This document shows positions 25,536 through 35,701 of a DNA stretch of 42,815 nucleotides, piece after piece. Both the position numbers and the translations under genes were made by a program. Source of the stretch: Acidobacteriota bacterium (GTDB lineage Bacteria; Acidobacteriota; Vicinamibacteria; Vicinamibacterales; UBA8438); NCBI GenBank assembly GCA_021296515.1, contig JAGWAH010000016.1, forward strand, positions 1,609 to 44,423, read 5' to 3'. How positions within the stretch are numbered: the first letter of the stretch is position 1; each line of letters opens with the position of its first letter. The notes under the pieces were generated by a model that was given only the letters and a program-made list of their open reading frames with translations, was not told where the DNA came from and made no database searches.

Positions 25536-26368
25536 CGGACGTCGCCGGCAGCCGCCAGCCGCTCGTCATGGGTAACGATCAGGACATGCTCCAGGCGGTC
25601 GAACTCCATCGCCGGCTCGATGTCGATCGTCTTGTACAGGCTGGGGCCGCGCCGGACCGACGTGACCGTGCCCACTGTGAGTCCGTGCGGATAGATGCCG
25701 TCGGCCCCGGACGTGACGATGGTGTCCCCCACCTGCACATCCTCGAGGTTCGACACGTACTCCATGCGCAGGGACATGCCGTCGCCGGCCCCGACGACCA
25801 CGCCCGGCACGCGCGTCCGCTCGACGAGCGCGCCGGCCGCGGCGTTCCGATCGATGATCAGTTGCACCCTGGCCGCCCGCATACCGGGCGTGCCCACCAC
25901 CCGTCCCACCACGCCGCCGGGGGCGATCACCGCCAGCTCGGTCTCCACTCCGTCACGGAGGCCGCGGTCGACCGTAATCGTTCGGAACCAGGGCGTCGCG
26001 TCGATGCCGATGACGCGGGCGCTGAGCGTCATCAGCTCGACCGTCCGGTCGAGCTCGAGCAGTCGCTCAAGACTGTGGGCCTGCTGAACCAGGGCGTCCT
26101 GCGCCTGAAGGCGCAACTGGAGCCGCGCGATCTGCTCCTGCAGCTCGATCTTCTCCTCGTGCGCGCCCCGCAGCGAGACGTAGCCGTCCCACAGGTCACG
26201 TCCGGCCGCCACCGTGGAGCTCACCAGTCGCTGCGCCTCGGACAGCAGGCCGAAGGTGACGGCGTGCAACACACTCGTACCGGGAGAGGTATCCACCTGC
26301 ACCGAGATGACGACGAGGTGCGCCACGAGCACGCCCAGCACCAGGTAGCCGGCACGCCGTCTCTTCAT
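25532..26368 (-). CDS. mreC: Rod shape-determining protein MreC
   Basis: This 278-residue periplasmic scaffold has an N-terminal membrane segment (about residues 5-22), a coiled coil near residues 52-85 (EEKIELQEQIARLQLRLQ) and the MreC beta-domain (VIGIDATPWFRTITVDRG, DGVETELAVIAPGGVVGRV). It links MreB to PBP2 outside the membrane. ATG 26368; the 96-nt gap after mreB shows no recognised element. The stop overlaps mreD by 4 nt. Confidence 0.94.
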   Translation of the reverse strand: MKRRRAGYLVLGVLVAHLVVISVQVDTSPGTSVLHAVTFGLLSEAQRLVSSTVAAGRDLWDGYVSLRGAHEEKIELQEQIARLQLRLQAQDALVQQAHSLERLLELDRTVELMTLSARVIGIDATPWFRTITVDRGLRDGVETELAVIAPGGVVGRVVGTPGMRAARVQLIIDRNAAAGALVERTRVPGVVVGAGDGMSLRMEYVSNLEDVQVGDTIVTSGADGIYPHGLTVGTVTSVRRGPSLYKTIDIEPAMEFDRLEHVLIVTHDERLAAAGDVR

Positions 26369-26464
26369 GCTGCAGTCACCCCGATCCCGGGCAGTCCGGC
26401 AACGCCGTCCGCGAGCCGTGTCCGGCGGCCAGCCTCACCCGCAAGCGTGCGAACCGCCGGGCAA

Positions 26465-27490
26465 TCAGTCAATCGCAATCCTGCGCAGCAGCGTGAAGTC
26501 CGCGAGCATCTTGCCCGTCCCGAGCACCACCGAGTGCAACGGATCCTCGGCAATCGCGACCGGCACGCCGGTCTCTTCCCGCAACCGCGTGTCCATGTTC
26601 TTCATCAGGGCCCCGCCGCCCGTGATGACGATGCCGCGCTCGAAAATGTCGGCCGACAGCTCCGGCGGCGTCTGCTCCAGCGCGACGCGCACCGCATCGA
26701 CGATGACGGAAACCGTGTCGGCGAGCGCCTCCCGAATCTCCCCGTCGGTCACGATCGCGGTCTTGGGTACGCCTTCGATCAGGTGGCGGCCCCGAATCTC
26801 GATCTTCAACGACTCGTCGAGCTCGGCGGCGGACCCGAGCTTCGTCTTGATCTCCTCGGCGGTCCGCTCCCCGATGAGCAGATTGTGCGCCTTCTTGATG
26901 TACTGGGTGATCGCGTCGTCCATCTCGTTGCCGGCCACGCGCACGGCCCGGCTGTAGACGATGCCGGCCAGGGAGATGACCGCGATGTCCGTCGTCCCGC
27001 CGCCGATATCGACGATCATGTTGCCGAACGGCTCCGTGATGGGCATTCCGGCGCCGATGGCGGCGGCCATCGCCTCCTCGACCAGGTGCACCTCGCTGGC
27101 CTTGGCCCGGTAGGCGCTGTCCTTCACCGCCCGCTTCTCCACCTGGGTGACCTCCGACGGAATGCCGATGATGATGCGGGGGCGCACCCACACGGTCCGG
27201 TTGTGGGCCTTCTTGATGAAGTACGTCAGCATCTTCTCGGTGGCGTCGAAGTCGGCTATGACGCCGTCCTTCATCGGCTTGATGGCCGTGATGTTCCCCG
27301 GCGTCCGCCCCACCATGTCGCGGGCCTCGAGCCCGACCGCCTCGATCTGCCCGGTGACGTGATTCACCGCGACGATGGAAGGCTCGTTGATGACGATGCC
27401 CTGCCCGCGCGCGTAGACGCACGTATTCGCAGTTCCGAGATCGATCGCGAGATCGCTCGACAGAAAAGAGAGCATCGACCGCAGGCTCAC
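26465..27490 (-). CDS. mreB: Rod shape-determining actin-like protein MreB
   Basis: This 341-residue actin homologue guides lateral wall synthesis. Nucleotide-site motifs are LAIDLGTANTCVY near residue 15, the phosphate-2 motif IVDIGGGTTDIAVISL near 165, and GIVITGGGALMKNMD near 295. The GTG at 27490 overlaps the stop of the GGDEF gene by 4 nt and has GGAG 8 nt upstream; ATG 27475 (MLSFLSSDLAID) is the alternative start. It opens the mreBCD-mrdA-rodA unit. Confidence 0.96.
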   Translation of the reverse strand: MSLRSMLSFLSSDLAIDLGTANTCVYARGQGIVINEPSIVAVNHVTGQIEAVGLEARDMVGRTPGNITAIKPMKDGVIADFDATEKMLTYFIKKAHNRTVWVRPRIIIGIPSEVTQVEKRAVKDSAYRAKASEVHLVEEAMAAAIGAGMPITEPFGNMIVDIGGGTTDIAVISLAGIVYSRAVRVAGNEMDDAITQYIKKAHNLLIGERTAEEIKTKLGSAAELDESLKIEIRGRHLIEGVPKTAIVTDGEIREALADTVSVIVDAVRVALEQTPPELSADIFERGIVITGGGALMKNMDTRLREETGVPVAIAEDPLHSVVLGTGKMLADFTLLRRIAID

Positions 27491-28680
27491 TTCGCCCGCT
27501 CCACGTCCGCGCAGCCGACAGGCCGCATTCCCGTACGGTTTCCCCCGGCCGCCTTCATGTCGTACAAGGCCTTGTCCGCCAGATCCAGAAGCCCGGCCCC
27601 GGACATGGCCCCGCCGTTCGTCGTCGCCGCACCCACCGAGGCCGTCAGCCGGACGGCGCACCCCGCGCGCCGCAGAAATACATGGCGCGCAATGCGTGCA
27701 CGCAGTCGCTCACCGGCCGCGACCGCACCTTCCGCGCGAGTCTCCGGGAGCACGATGGCGAACTCGTCGCCGCCGCAACGAGCCGCCGCGTCGCCCTCCC
27801 GCATGCTGTCGCGGACCAGCTCGGCAACCTCGATGAGCGCCCGGCTGCCGCGCAGGTGACCATGTTCGTCGTTGACCTTCTTGAAACCGTCGAGGTCGAT
27901 GACGAGCACGGACAGCGGCCGGCCGGTGCGCGACGAACGCGCCGACTCCCTGTGAAGCGTATCAGTTAGTGTCCGCACGTTAAAGAGGCCCGTCAGATCA
28001 TCGGTGCCGGCAAGTCGCTCGGCCTGCTCGAGTCGGCGGGCGTCGTCGAGTGCGAACGCAGCCGGTTCCAGCACCAGACGCAACGCGCGCCGGAGCGCAC
28101 CGGGCAGGCGGGGCGTACGCGAAGCCACCCCGCTGTCCAGACCCACGAGCGCGGCCACGGTACGCGCGCGGCACGCGAGCGGAAGCGCCACCGCCGCCGC
28201 CGCCGGTCCATGCGGCACGCGAGCGTCCCGGCTGAGATCGGCCGAGCTCGCAACGCGCGATCGGCGCAACACCCACCAGCCGAGGGCCCGGACCGCCGGC
28301 GCCTCCCGCGGGCCCAGCCCGCGCCCAGCCAGCACGACCGGCGCCCCCCCCGCCTGCGGACCCACCACCGCCCAGCACGGCGCAGGCAGCCAGGCAGCGG
28401 CGCGCGCCGTCACCGCGTCGGCGACGCGGCTCGGATCCGGAGCCGCGCCGGCCGCGCGCATCAACTCGACGACGGTGGTCGCGCGACCCAGACGACGGAC
28501 CAGAAGCGGCGCGCGACGCTCCAAGCGCGCCGCGAGGTCCGGGCGACGGTGCGGAACCGCTGGATTGTCGGCCGCGGATGGAAAGAAGGACGCTCGGCAT
28601 CGAGGCCCAGCGCCGGAGCCGACGACAGGCCGATCGCGAACGACGTGGACCGGCCTGTCAGACTCCAGGTAAACCCACAA
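27487..28680 (-). CDS. GGDEF-domain diguanylate cyclase, coupled to mreB
   Basis: This about 397-residue protein ends in a GGDEF domain that makes cyclic di-GMP from two GTP. The active site ARCGGDEFAIVLPE is near residue 305, and RxxD lies exactly five residues before GGDEF (REGD), the product-inhibition I-site. LTGLFNVRTL and DLDGFKKVNDEHGH are also present. The N-terminal part (about 60-215) is an Ala/Arg-rich GAF-like sensory region with no recognised ligand motif. The TTG start at 28680 is the outermost and is uncertain; there is no other strong start before the GAF-like part. Its TGA overlaps the mreB GTG by 4 nt, so it is probably the first gene of the Rod operon. Confidence 0.85.
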   Translation of the reverse strand: MWVYLESDRPVHVVRDRPVVGSGAGPRCRASFFPSAADNPAVPHRRPDLAARLERRAPLLVRRLGRATTVVELMRAAGAAPDPSRVADAVTARAAAWLPAPCWAVVGPQAGGAPVVLAGRGLGPREAPAVRALGWWVLRRSRVASSADLSRDARVPHGPAAAAVALPLACRARTVAALVGLDSGVASRTPRLPGALRRALRLVLEPAAFALDDARRLEQAERLAGTDDLTGLFNVRTLTDTLHRESARSSRTGRPLSVLVIDLDGFKKVNDEHGHLRGSRALIEVAELVRDSMREGDAAARCGGDEFAIVLPETRAEGAVAAGERLRARIARHVFLRRAGCAVRLTASVGAATTNGGAMSGAGLLDLADKALYDMKAAGGNRTGMRPVGCADVERAK

Positions 28681-28737
28681 CTTGGGTCAATAGAGTATCA
28701 CAGGCGTGCCGCGCACCCCGTCTCGAGTCTCTGGTTG

Positions 28738-28743
28738 TAGAAT
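28738..28743 (+). promoter_or_regulatory. Putative -10 box (TAGAAT) of the PpiD/SurA-like gene
   Basis: TAGAAT ends 7 nt before the ATG at 28751. The bases between are TTGCCTCC, not a Shine-Dalgarno. This fits a leaderless start. Confidence 0.4.
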
Positions 28744-28750
28744 TGCCTCC

Positions 28751-30679
28751 ATGACCATGCTCGACCGGATGCGGCGCCACAAGGGGTGGCTCAAGTGGAG
28801 CCTCGCACTCGTCATCTTCGCATTCGTCTTCCTGTACGTTCCCGGCCTCATGGACCAGACCGGCGGGGCCGGGCTGCCCAGCGACGTCATCGCGCGAGTG
28901 GGCGACCAGGAGATCTCGCTGGCCGACTTCCAGCAGATATACACCCGCCAGCTTCAGGCGTACCGCCTGGAGTCCGGCGGGGAGATCTCCGAGGAAGTGC
29001 TCCGCTCGCTCGGCATCGACCGGCAGATTCTGCAGCAGATGATCGACGGCCACGCGGCGCTGGCCGAAGCGCAGCGCCTGGGCCTCGAAGTGAGCGACGC
29101 GGAGGTGCGCGAGCGCATCCTGACGCTGCCGGCGTTCCAGATCGACGGACGGTTCATCGGCGAGGCGAGCTACCGCCAACTACTGCAGCAGCAACGCCCC
29201 CCGCTGACCCCCGGGCAGTTCGAGGAAGAGATCCGCAGCGAAATCCTGGTCGACCGGCTGCAGGCGGCCGTAACCGGCTGGATGCGCGTGTCGGACGCCG
29301 AGATCGCCGACGAGCACCGGCGCCGCAACGAGAGAGTCCGCGTAGACGTCGTCGCCTTCCGCGCCGACGACTTTCGCGAAGCGGTGGAAGCGACCGACGA
29401 CGACGTGTCGCTGCTCTTTGCCGAGGAAGCGGCCACCTACGAGATCCCCGAGAAGCGGCGGCTGCGGTTCCTGCTGGTGGACCAGACGGCCATCTTCGAC
29501 AGCCTCGTTCTGACCGACGAAGAGGTGCGTCAGTACTACGACGCGAATCTGTCGCAGTACCAGACGCCCGGGCAGGTGCGCGCCAGCCACATCCTGCTGC
29601 GCGTCGACGACGACGGCGACGAAGAGGCGGTCGCGGCGCGCGCGGCCGAGCTCGCGGCCGAGGCGCGCGCCGGGGCGGACTTCGCCGAGCTGGCACGTGG
29701 GCACTCTCAGGACGAGACCAACGCCGAGAACGGCGGAGATCTCGGGTCGTTCGGGCGCGGCCGGATGGTGCCCGAGTTCGAAAACGCGGCGTTCGCCCTC
29801 GCGGCAGGCGAGATCTCCGATCCGGTGCGCAGCCCCTTCGGCTATCACGTCATCCACGTAACCGAGAAGCAGGATGAGGTCACGCAGCCGTTCGCCGAGG
29901 TGCGCGGGGCCATCGAGAACATCCTGAAGCGGGAGAGGTCATCCGCACGGGCGACCGCCCTGGCCCGCGCGATCGCCGCCGAGGCGTCGACGCCGGCCGA
30001 GCTCGAGCGCGCGGCCTCGGCCCGTGGCTACGAGTTGCAGGAGTCGGGATTCGCCGCCCGCGGCGAACCGATCCTCGGGCTGGGCCTGGCGCAGGAGGTC
30101 TCCGCCCAGGCTTTCGCCATCGATCCGGGCGCCGTGGCCGGGCCGATCCCCACGCCGGCCGGTCCCGCGTTCGTCACCGTCGTCGACATCCAGGATCCAT
30201 ACATTCCCGAGCTCGACGAGGTCCGGGAGCAGGTACGCGAGGACGTGATTCGCAAGAAGTCGCTGACCCTCGCGCAGGAGCGTGCGGCCGAGGCGGCCGA
30301 GGCTCTCAAGGCAGCCGACGACTTCGTCGCGGCGGCCGAGGAGGCCGATTGGGCGGTCGGAGCCAGCGACATGGTGGCGCGCGGCGCCTCCTTCCCGGAG
30401 GTCGGCCCGAGCGCCGCGGTAGAAGCGGTCGCCTTCGCGATGACGCCCGGCACGGTGAGCGACGTCGTGCAGACCGGCAACGCCGCGGCCATCGTGCACC
30501 TCGTCGAGCGCGAGGAAGCCTCGGCGGCCGACCTGGCGCAGAACCGCGACACGCTGCGCGACGAGCTGATGTTCGAGCGCCAGTCCCGGTTCTTCACCGC
30601 CTACATGGACAACGTGAAGGCGCGTCTGGACATCACCATCGATCTCGCTGTCCTGGAACAGGCTCTCGGGCAGGCCTGA
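28751..30679 (+). CDS. Membrane-anchored peptidyl-prolyl isomerase (PpiD/SurA-like foldase)
   Basis: This 642-residue protein has one N-terminal membrane anchor (about residues 14-33, WSLALVIFAFVFLYVPGL), then a SurA_N-like helical region and one parvulin (PpiC) domain near residues 275-380: RASHILLRVDDD, FAELARGHSQDE, GGDLGSFGRGRMVPEFENAAFAL and SPFGYHVIHVTE. A second, degenerate parvulin-like part follows to the C-terminus. Such proteins help outer-membrane or exported proteins fold, with the chaperone part facing the periplasm. An internal ATG at 28757 is also possible. It converges on sppA. Confidence 0.93.
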   Translation: MTMLDRMRRHKGWLKWSLALVIFAFVFLYVPGLMDQTGGAGLPSDVIARVGDQEISLADFQQIYTRQLQAYRLESGGEISEEVLRSLGIDRQILQQMIDGHAALAEAQRLGLEVSDAEVRERILTLPAFQIDGRFIGEASYRQLLQQQRPPLTPGQFEEEIRSEILVDRLQAAVTGWMRVSDAEIADEHRRRNERVRVDVVAFRADDFREAVEATDDDVSLLFAEEAATYEIPEKRRLRFLLVDQTAIFDSLVLTDEEVRQYYDANLSQYQTPGQVRASHILLRVDDDGDEEAVAARAAELAAEARAGADFAELARGHSQDETNAENGGDLGSFGRGRMVPEFENAAFALAAGEISDPVRSPFGYHVIHVTEKQDEVTQPFAEVRGAIENILKRERSSARATALARAIAAEASTPAELERAASARGYELQESGFAARGEPILGLGLAQEVSAQAFAIDPGAVAGPIPTPAGPAFVTVVDIQDPYIPELDEVREQVREDVIRKKSLTLAQERAAEAAEALKAADDFVAAAEEADWAVGASDMVARGASFPEVGPSAAVEAVAFAMTPGTVSDVVQTGNAAAIVHLVEREEASAADLAQNRDTLRDELMFERQSRFFTAYMDNVKARLDITIDLAVLEQALGQA

Positions 30680-30684
30680 GCGGA

Positions 30685-30713
30685 AGCCCGCGGACGCAGC
30701 GAGTCGGCGGGCT
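30685..30713. terminator. Bidirectional hairpin between convergent genes
   Basis: Arms AGCCCGC (30685-30691) and GCGGGCT (30707-30713) are perfect complements, and GAC/GTC inside extends the stem after one mismatch. The hairpin fills most of the 34-nt gap between the two stops and ends next to the sppA stop, so it can serve both strands. Confidence 0.55.
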
Positions 30714-32456
<1,743 letters not shown>

Positions 32457-32497
32457 GTTCGCACTCCTTGGCCGGCCTCGGACCGGCGATCATGGCA

Positions 32498-32526
32498 AGT
32501 ATACGGGCGCGGCGATGAGTTATACT
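32498..32526. promoter_or_regulatory. Mirror-image -10 boxes of divergent sppA and tRNA-Leu promoters
   Basis: AGTATA at 32498-32503 reads TATACT on the minus strand (toward sppA). TATACT at 32521-32526 points toward the tRNA. The two hexamers are inverted copies 17 nt apart, so each occupies the -35 position of the other promoter. Neither strand shows a normal -35 there. Confidence 0.45.
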
Positions 32527-32548
32527 CTCATGCGTTCCACCCCATCCT

Positions 32549-32633
32549 GCGGAAGTGGCGGAACTGGCAGACGCGCAAGCCTCAGGAGCTTGTGGGCCTT
32601 AGGCCCGTGGGGGTTCAAATCCCCCCTTCACGA
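32549..32633 (+). tRNA. tRNA-Leu (anticodon CAG) with a mostly unpaired acceptor stem
   Basis: D arm, anticodon stem CAAGC/GCTTG with loop CTCAGGA, a 5-bp variable arm (GGGCC/GGCCC) and T arm (GGGGG-TTCAAAT-CCCCC) all fold normally. The class II variable arm and anticodon CAG identify tRNA-Leu. The acceptor 5' strand GCGGAAG faces CTTCACG: four pairs form, but positions 1-3 do not pair with 70-72 unless one A is bulged. No CCA is encoded. It may be functional with a weak acceptor or damaged at its 3' end. Confidence 0.8.
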
Positions 32634-32647
32634 AACGAGAGAGAGCA

Positions 32648-32687
32648 GGCCGGCAGCACGCGATCCTCGCGAGACGCGCTGCCGGCC
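32648..32687 (+). terminator. Strong hairpin downstream of tRNA-Leu
   Basis: GGCCGGCAGC (32648-32657) and GCTGCCGGCC (32678-32687) form a perfect 10-bp stem with an inner CGCG/CGCG stem. It begins about 15 nt after the tRNA and sits before the end of the converging exported-protein gene. There is no T-tract on either side. Confidence 0.5.
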
Positions 32688-32719
32688 GAGCTGTGCGCCG
32701 AAAGCGACCGGCGTCCGGA

Positions 32720-33682
32720 CTATCGGGACTCCTGCTGCGCCGCCGCTGCGGCCTTGCGCTCGTCAGCCCGGGTCCCAGAGAGGATCCCCTCCAGCGAATA
32801 GTTGCCCTCGTGGCACGCGTACTCGAACAGCGGCAGCTCGTTCAGCCGCATCGGCACCTGCGCCGTCCACGGCGCCGTCCACGTGCCCGGATCGGTGACC
32901 GTGAACTCGTAGAGCAGGGTATCGGCATCGACGCGGGTGAAACGCTCGATCAGGTGCCGCTCCGGAGAGGTGCCCCGCCAACTGTGCTTGGCGCTGAAGT
33001 CGACGGTCTCGACCACCAGGGTGTCGCCCTCCCAGTGGCCACGCGACTCGCCCGTCCAGGAATCGATGCCGGGCCGCGGCCGCCCGTCGATTGGAATGAT
33101 GCGCGAGTCGTGGACCATCTCGTTGAGCACCACCACGTGGTCCTCGGTCTGGAAGAGCTGCATGTTCTGGTTGTAGCCGCCCGGGGTCATCGGGATGCAG
33201 CGGTCGAACGAGCTGCGGTCGAGCCACGAGTCGGCCGGATGCTCCGCCCTGCGGACGCGCCGCGCCTCGGCCCGCTGCTGTCCGGCGTCCGACAACGGGG
33301 GCATGCGCCCGTTCGGCGGATCGATGATCAGAGACGTGCGCCGCGTCTCGGCGACGTTCGTGCCGCGGTCCATCCAGAAGTTGTTGTAGGCGCCGACGCT
33401 GCCTCCCGCCTCGGTCCGCCGCGCCTCCGCCTCCCAGAGCCGGATGTCCCGCTCGACCGCCTCGCGCTCGAGACTCGCGGCCTCTTCCTCGGTCAGGAAC
33501 TCCTGTTCACCGAGCTCCTCGGGCCGCTGCAGCGGCGTGATCGTGCGGAAATCCCAGACGCCCTGCAGATCCGGCGCGCCCCACGGCGTCCGGGGCGCCT
33601 CGTCCTGCGCGGCGGCGGGCGCCGCCAGCACCGGAACGACCAGCATCGCGGTCAACGCCGCCACGAGATATGTGCCTCTCAT
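32720..33682 (-). CDS. CHEGNY-family exported protein, paralog 1
   Basis: This 320-residue protein has a signal peptide (about residues 1-25, ending APAAAQDE). Shared family marks are [14 protein letters not shown] near residue 32, [12 protein letters not shown] near 118, DRCIPM near 160, [13 protein letters not shown] near 215 and [18 protein letters not shown] near 290. The two Cys (DRC, ACHE) are kept in all four paralogs and may form a disulfide. No catalytic motif is recognised; the family is known to me only as conserved hypothetical proteins of Acidobacteria-like genomes. The ATG has a strong Shine-Dalgarno (GGGAGGT). It is divergent from the quinoprotein gene. Confidence 0.85.
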   Translation of the reverse strand: MRGTYLVAALTAMLVVPVLAAPAAAQDEAPRTPWGAPDLQGVWDFRTITPLQRPEELGEQEFLTEEEAASLEREAVERDIRLWEAEARRTEAGGSVGAYNNFWMDRGTNVAETRRTSLIIDPPNGRMPPLSDAGQQRAEARRVRRAEHPADSWLDRSSFDRCIPMTPGGYNQNMQLFQTEDHVVVLNEMVHDSRIIPIDGRPRPGIDSWTGESRGHWEGDTLVVETVDFSAKHSWRGTSPERHLIERFTRVDADTLLYEFTVTDPGTWTAPWTAQVPMRLNELPLFEYACHEGNYSLEGILSGTRADERKAAAAAQQESR

Positions 33683-33846
33683 CGCTACCTCCCTGGACGC
33701 GGGCAGCCGCGCTGCCAGCCGATTCCCTGCTCAACCCCGATCCTCGTCACGATAGCCGACCCCCGCGGTCGGCGCAACATCCGCGCGGCAACCGGGGCAT
33801 CCCGCGGCTGCCAGCGTCGACCGGGAACGCCGTTCCCCCGATTCCA

Positions 33847-33900
33847 TTGGTGCGTATCCGCGCCGAGTACGGCATCATGAGGCGCACCAAGCAAAGGAGC
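33847..33900 (+). promoter_or_regulatory. 5' UTR stem-loop next to the Shine-Dalgarno of the quinoprotein gene
   Basis: TTGGTGCG (33847-33854) and CGCACCAA (33883-33890) are perfect complements. GCCG-AGTA-CGGC forms a nested hairpin between them. The stem ends 2 nt before the ribosome site AAAGGAG (33893-33899) of the gene starting at 33908. Such a structure could affect ribosome access or mRNA stability. The remainder of the 33683-33907 gap shows nothing else recognisable. Confidence 0.4.
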
Positions 33901-33907
33901 GAACGCC

Positions 33908-35699
33908 ATGTTGAGAACACTGACCCCGGCGTGTGCCGGCATCGTCGTCGTGCTGCTGTGGCTCTCCGGGGGCGGCGCCGCCCGACCCGGCGTGGAGGCA
34001 GGGCTGGCCGCGGCCGGGCAGGAGCAGGAGTTCGTGCCCATAACCGACGAGATGCTCCGCGAACCGGACCCGGCGGACTGGCTGATGGCGTACCGCACCT
34101 ACGACTTCCAGGCCTTCAGCCCGCTGGACCAGATCGACCGCGGGAACGTCGGCCAGCTCCGGCTCGCCTGGATGCGCGCGATGGAGGAGGGGGCTCAGCA
34201 GATCAGGCCCCTGGTCTACGACGGCGTGATGTACATCGCCCAGCCGGGCTACGACCACCTGCAGGCTATCGACGCCACCACCGGCGACCTGATCTGGGAC
34301 TACCAGCGGGAGCAGCCGGACGACATCCGCCAGTACGGGCAGTTCGGCAACCGTACGCGGCACCTCGCCCTGTACGGCGAGCACCTCTACCACCTGACCG
34401 CCGACGCGCACATCGTCGCCATCGACGCGCGCACCGGCGAGCCGGCCTGGGAGTCGCGCACGGCGAACTACCGCGAAGGCATCAGTCACTCGTCCGGCGC
34501 CGTGATCGTCAACGGAAACGTGGTCAGCGGGCGCACGTGCAGCCCCTCGAGCCTGGAGGCGCGCTGCTACGTCGCGGCCCACGACGCGGACGGCGGCACC
34601 GAGCGCTGGCGCACCTACACGGCGGCCGGCGCCGACGATCCCGGCGGCGGGACCTGGGGCACTCTGCCCACCGCCCGCCGCGTCCACGTCTCGCCGTGGG
34701 GGGTCCCGGGCAGCTTCGACGCGGAGCTGAACCGCATCTTCTGGGGCGTCGCGGTGCCGCTGCCCTATCCGCGGCTCGTCCGGCGCGGGACCTGGGACGT
34801 CGGCGACAGCTCGCCGTGCGAGCTGTACTCCAACTCGACCATCGCCATGAACGCCGACACCGGCGCCATCGACTGGTACTACCAGTACCTGCCGTGCGAC
34901 GACTGGGACCAGGACTTCGTGCAAGAGCGCACGCTCATCGACACGGTGGTCGACCCCGATCCGGAGGCGGTGCGCTGGATCAACCCGAAGCTCGCCGGCA
35001 CCGCCGAGGAGCGCAAGGTCGTGGTGGTGCTGGGCGAGCCGGGCGGCCTGTTCGTCAACGACCGCGAGACCGGGGAGTTCCTCTGGGCCGACCCATTCCC
35101 GTTCGAGAGCACCGAGCGGTTCGTGATCTCGGACGTCGACGTGGAGACCGGCACCACCTACATCAACATGGACCCAGTTCATCATCTGCGGCCACAACGT
35201 GAAGGGCTGGTGGTCGTGGTCGTACAGCCCGGTGACCGGGATGCTCTATGTCCCGATCAACCGCTCCTGCCTGAACCAGACGACGAACTCCCGTACGATC
35301 TCGGGTGCCAGCCCGCGGTTCACGATTCCCGATCCGGACATCGGGCCGAACGGCGACCTGACCGAGGTGCGGGCGATCGACATCTCGACCGGCCGCGAGG
35401 TCTGGCGCTACAGCCAGCGGGCGCCGAACGCGGGCACTACCCTCGCAACGGCGGGCAACGTCGTCTTCTTCGGCGACTCGAACCGCCGCTTCCGGGCCTT
35501 CGACGCGGAGACCGGCGACGTGCTCTGGGAGACCATCCTGGGCAGCCAGATCAGCGGCTATCCGGTGAGCTACGCCGTGGACGGCAAGCAGTACATCACC
35601 GTGCCGGTGGGAGGCGTCGGCAACCGGCTGCAGACCTACGCGCCGGAGATGGAGGCGCCGGTCGGAAGCAACATGCTCGTGACGTTCACGCTGCCGTGA
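33908..35699 (+). pseudogene. PQQ-type quinoprotein dehydrogenase, frame broken near 35171-35177
   Basis: The gene codes for an eight-bladed quinoprotein, here about 596 residues in two frames. Blade repeats with Trp docking include GDLIWDYQRE, GEPAWESRTA and GAIDWYYQYLPCDDWDQD. A signal peptide precedes it. No CxxCH haem site is present, so it would need a separate electron acceptor. The frame from 33908 is good to TTYINMD (35173), after which coding continues in another frame as FIICGHNVKGWWSWSYSP through GTLATAGNV-like blades to the TGA at 35697. The frame difference fits a loss of 2 mod 3 nt. It may be real decay or an assembly error. The start ATG has Shine-Dalgarno AAAGGAG. Confidence 0.85.
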
Positions 35700-35701
35700 G
35701 G

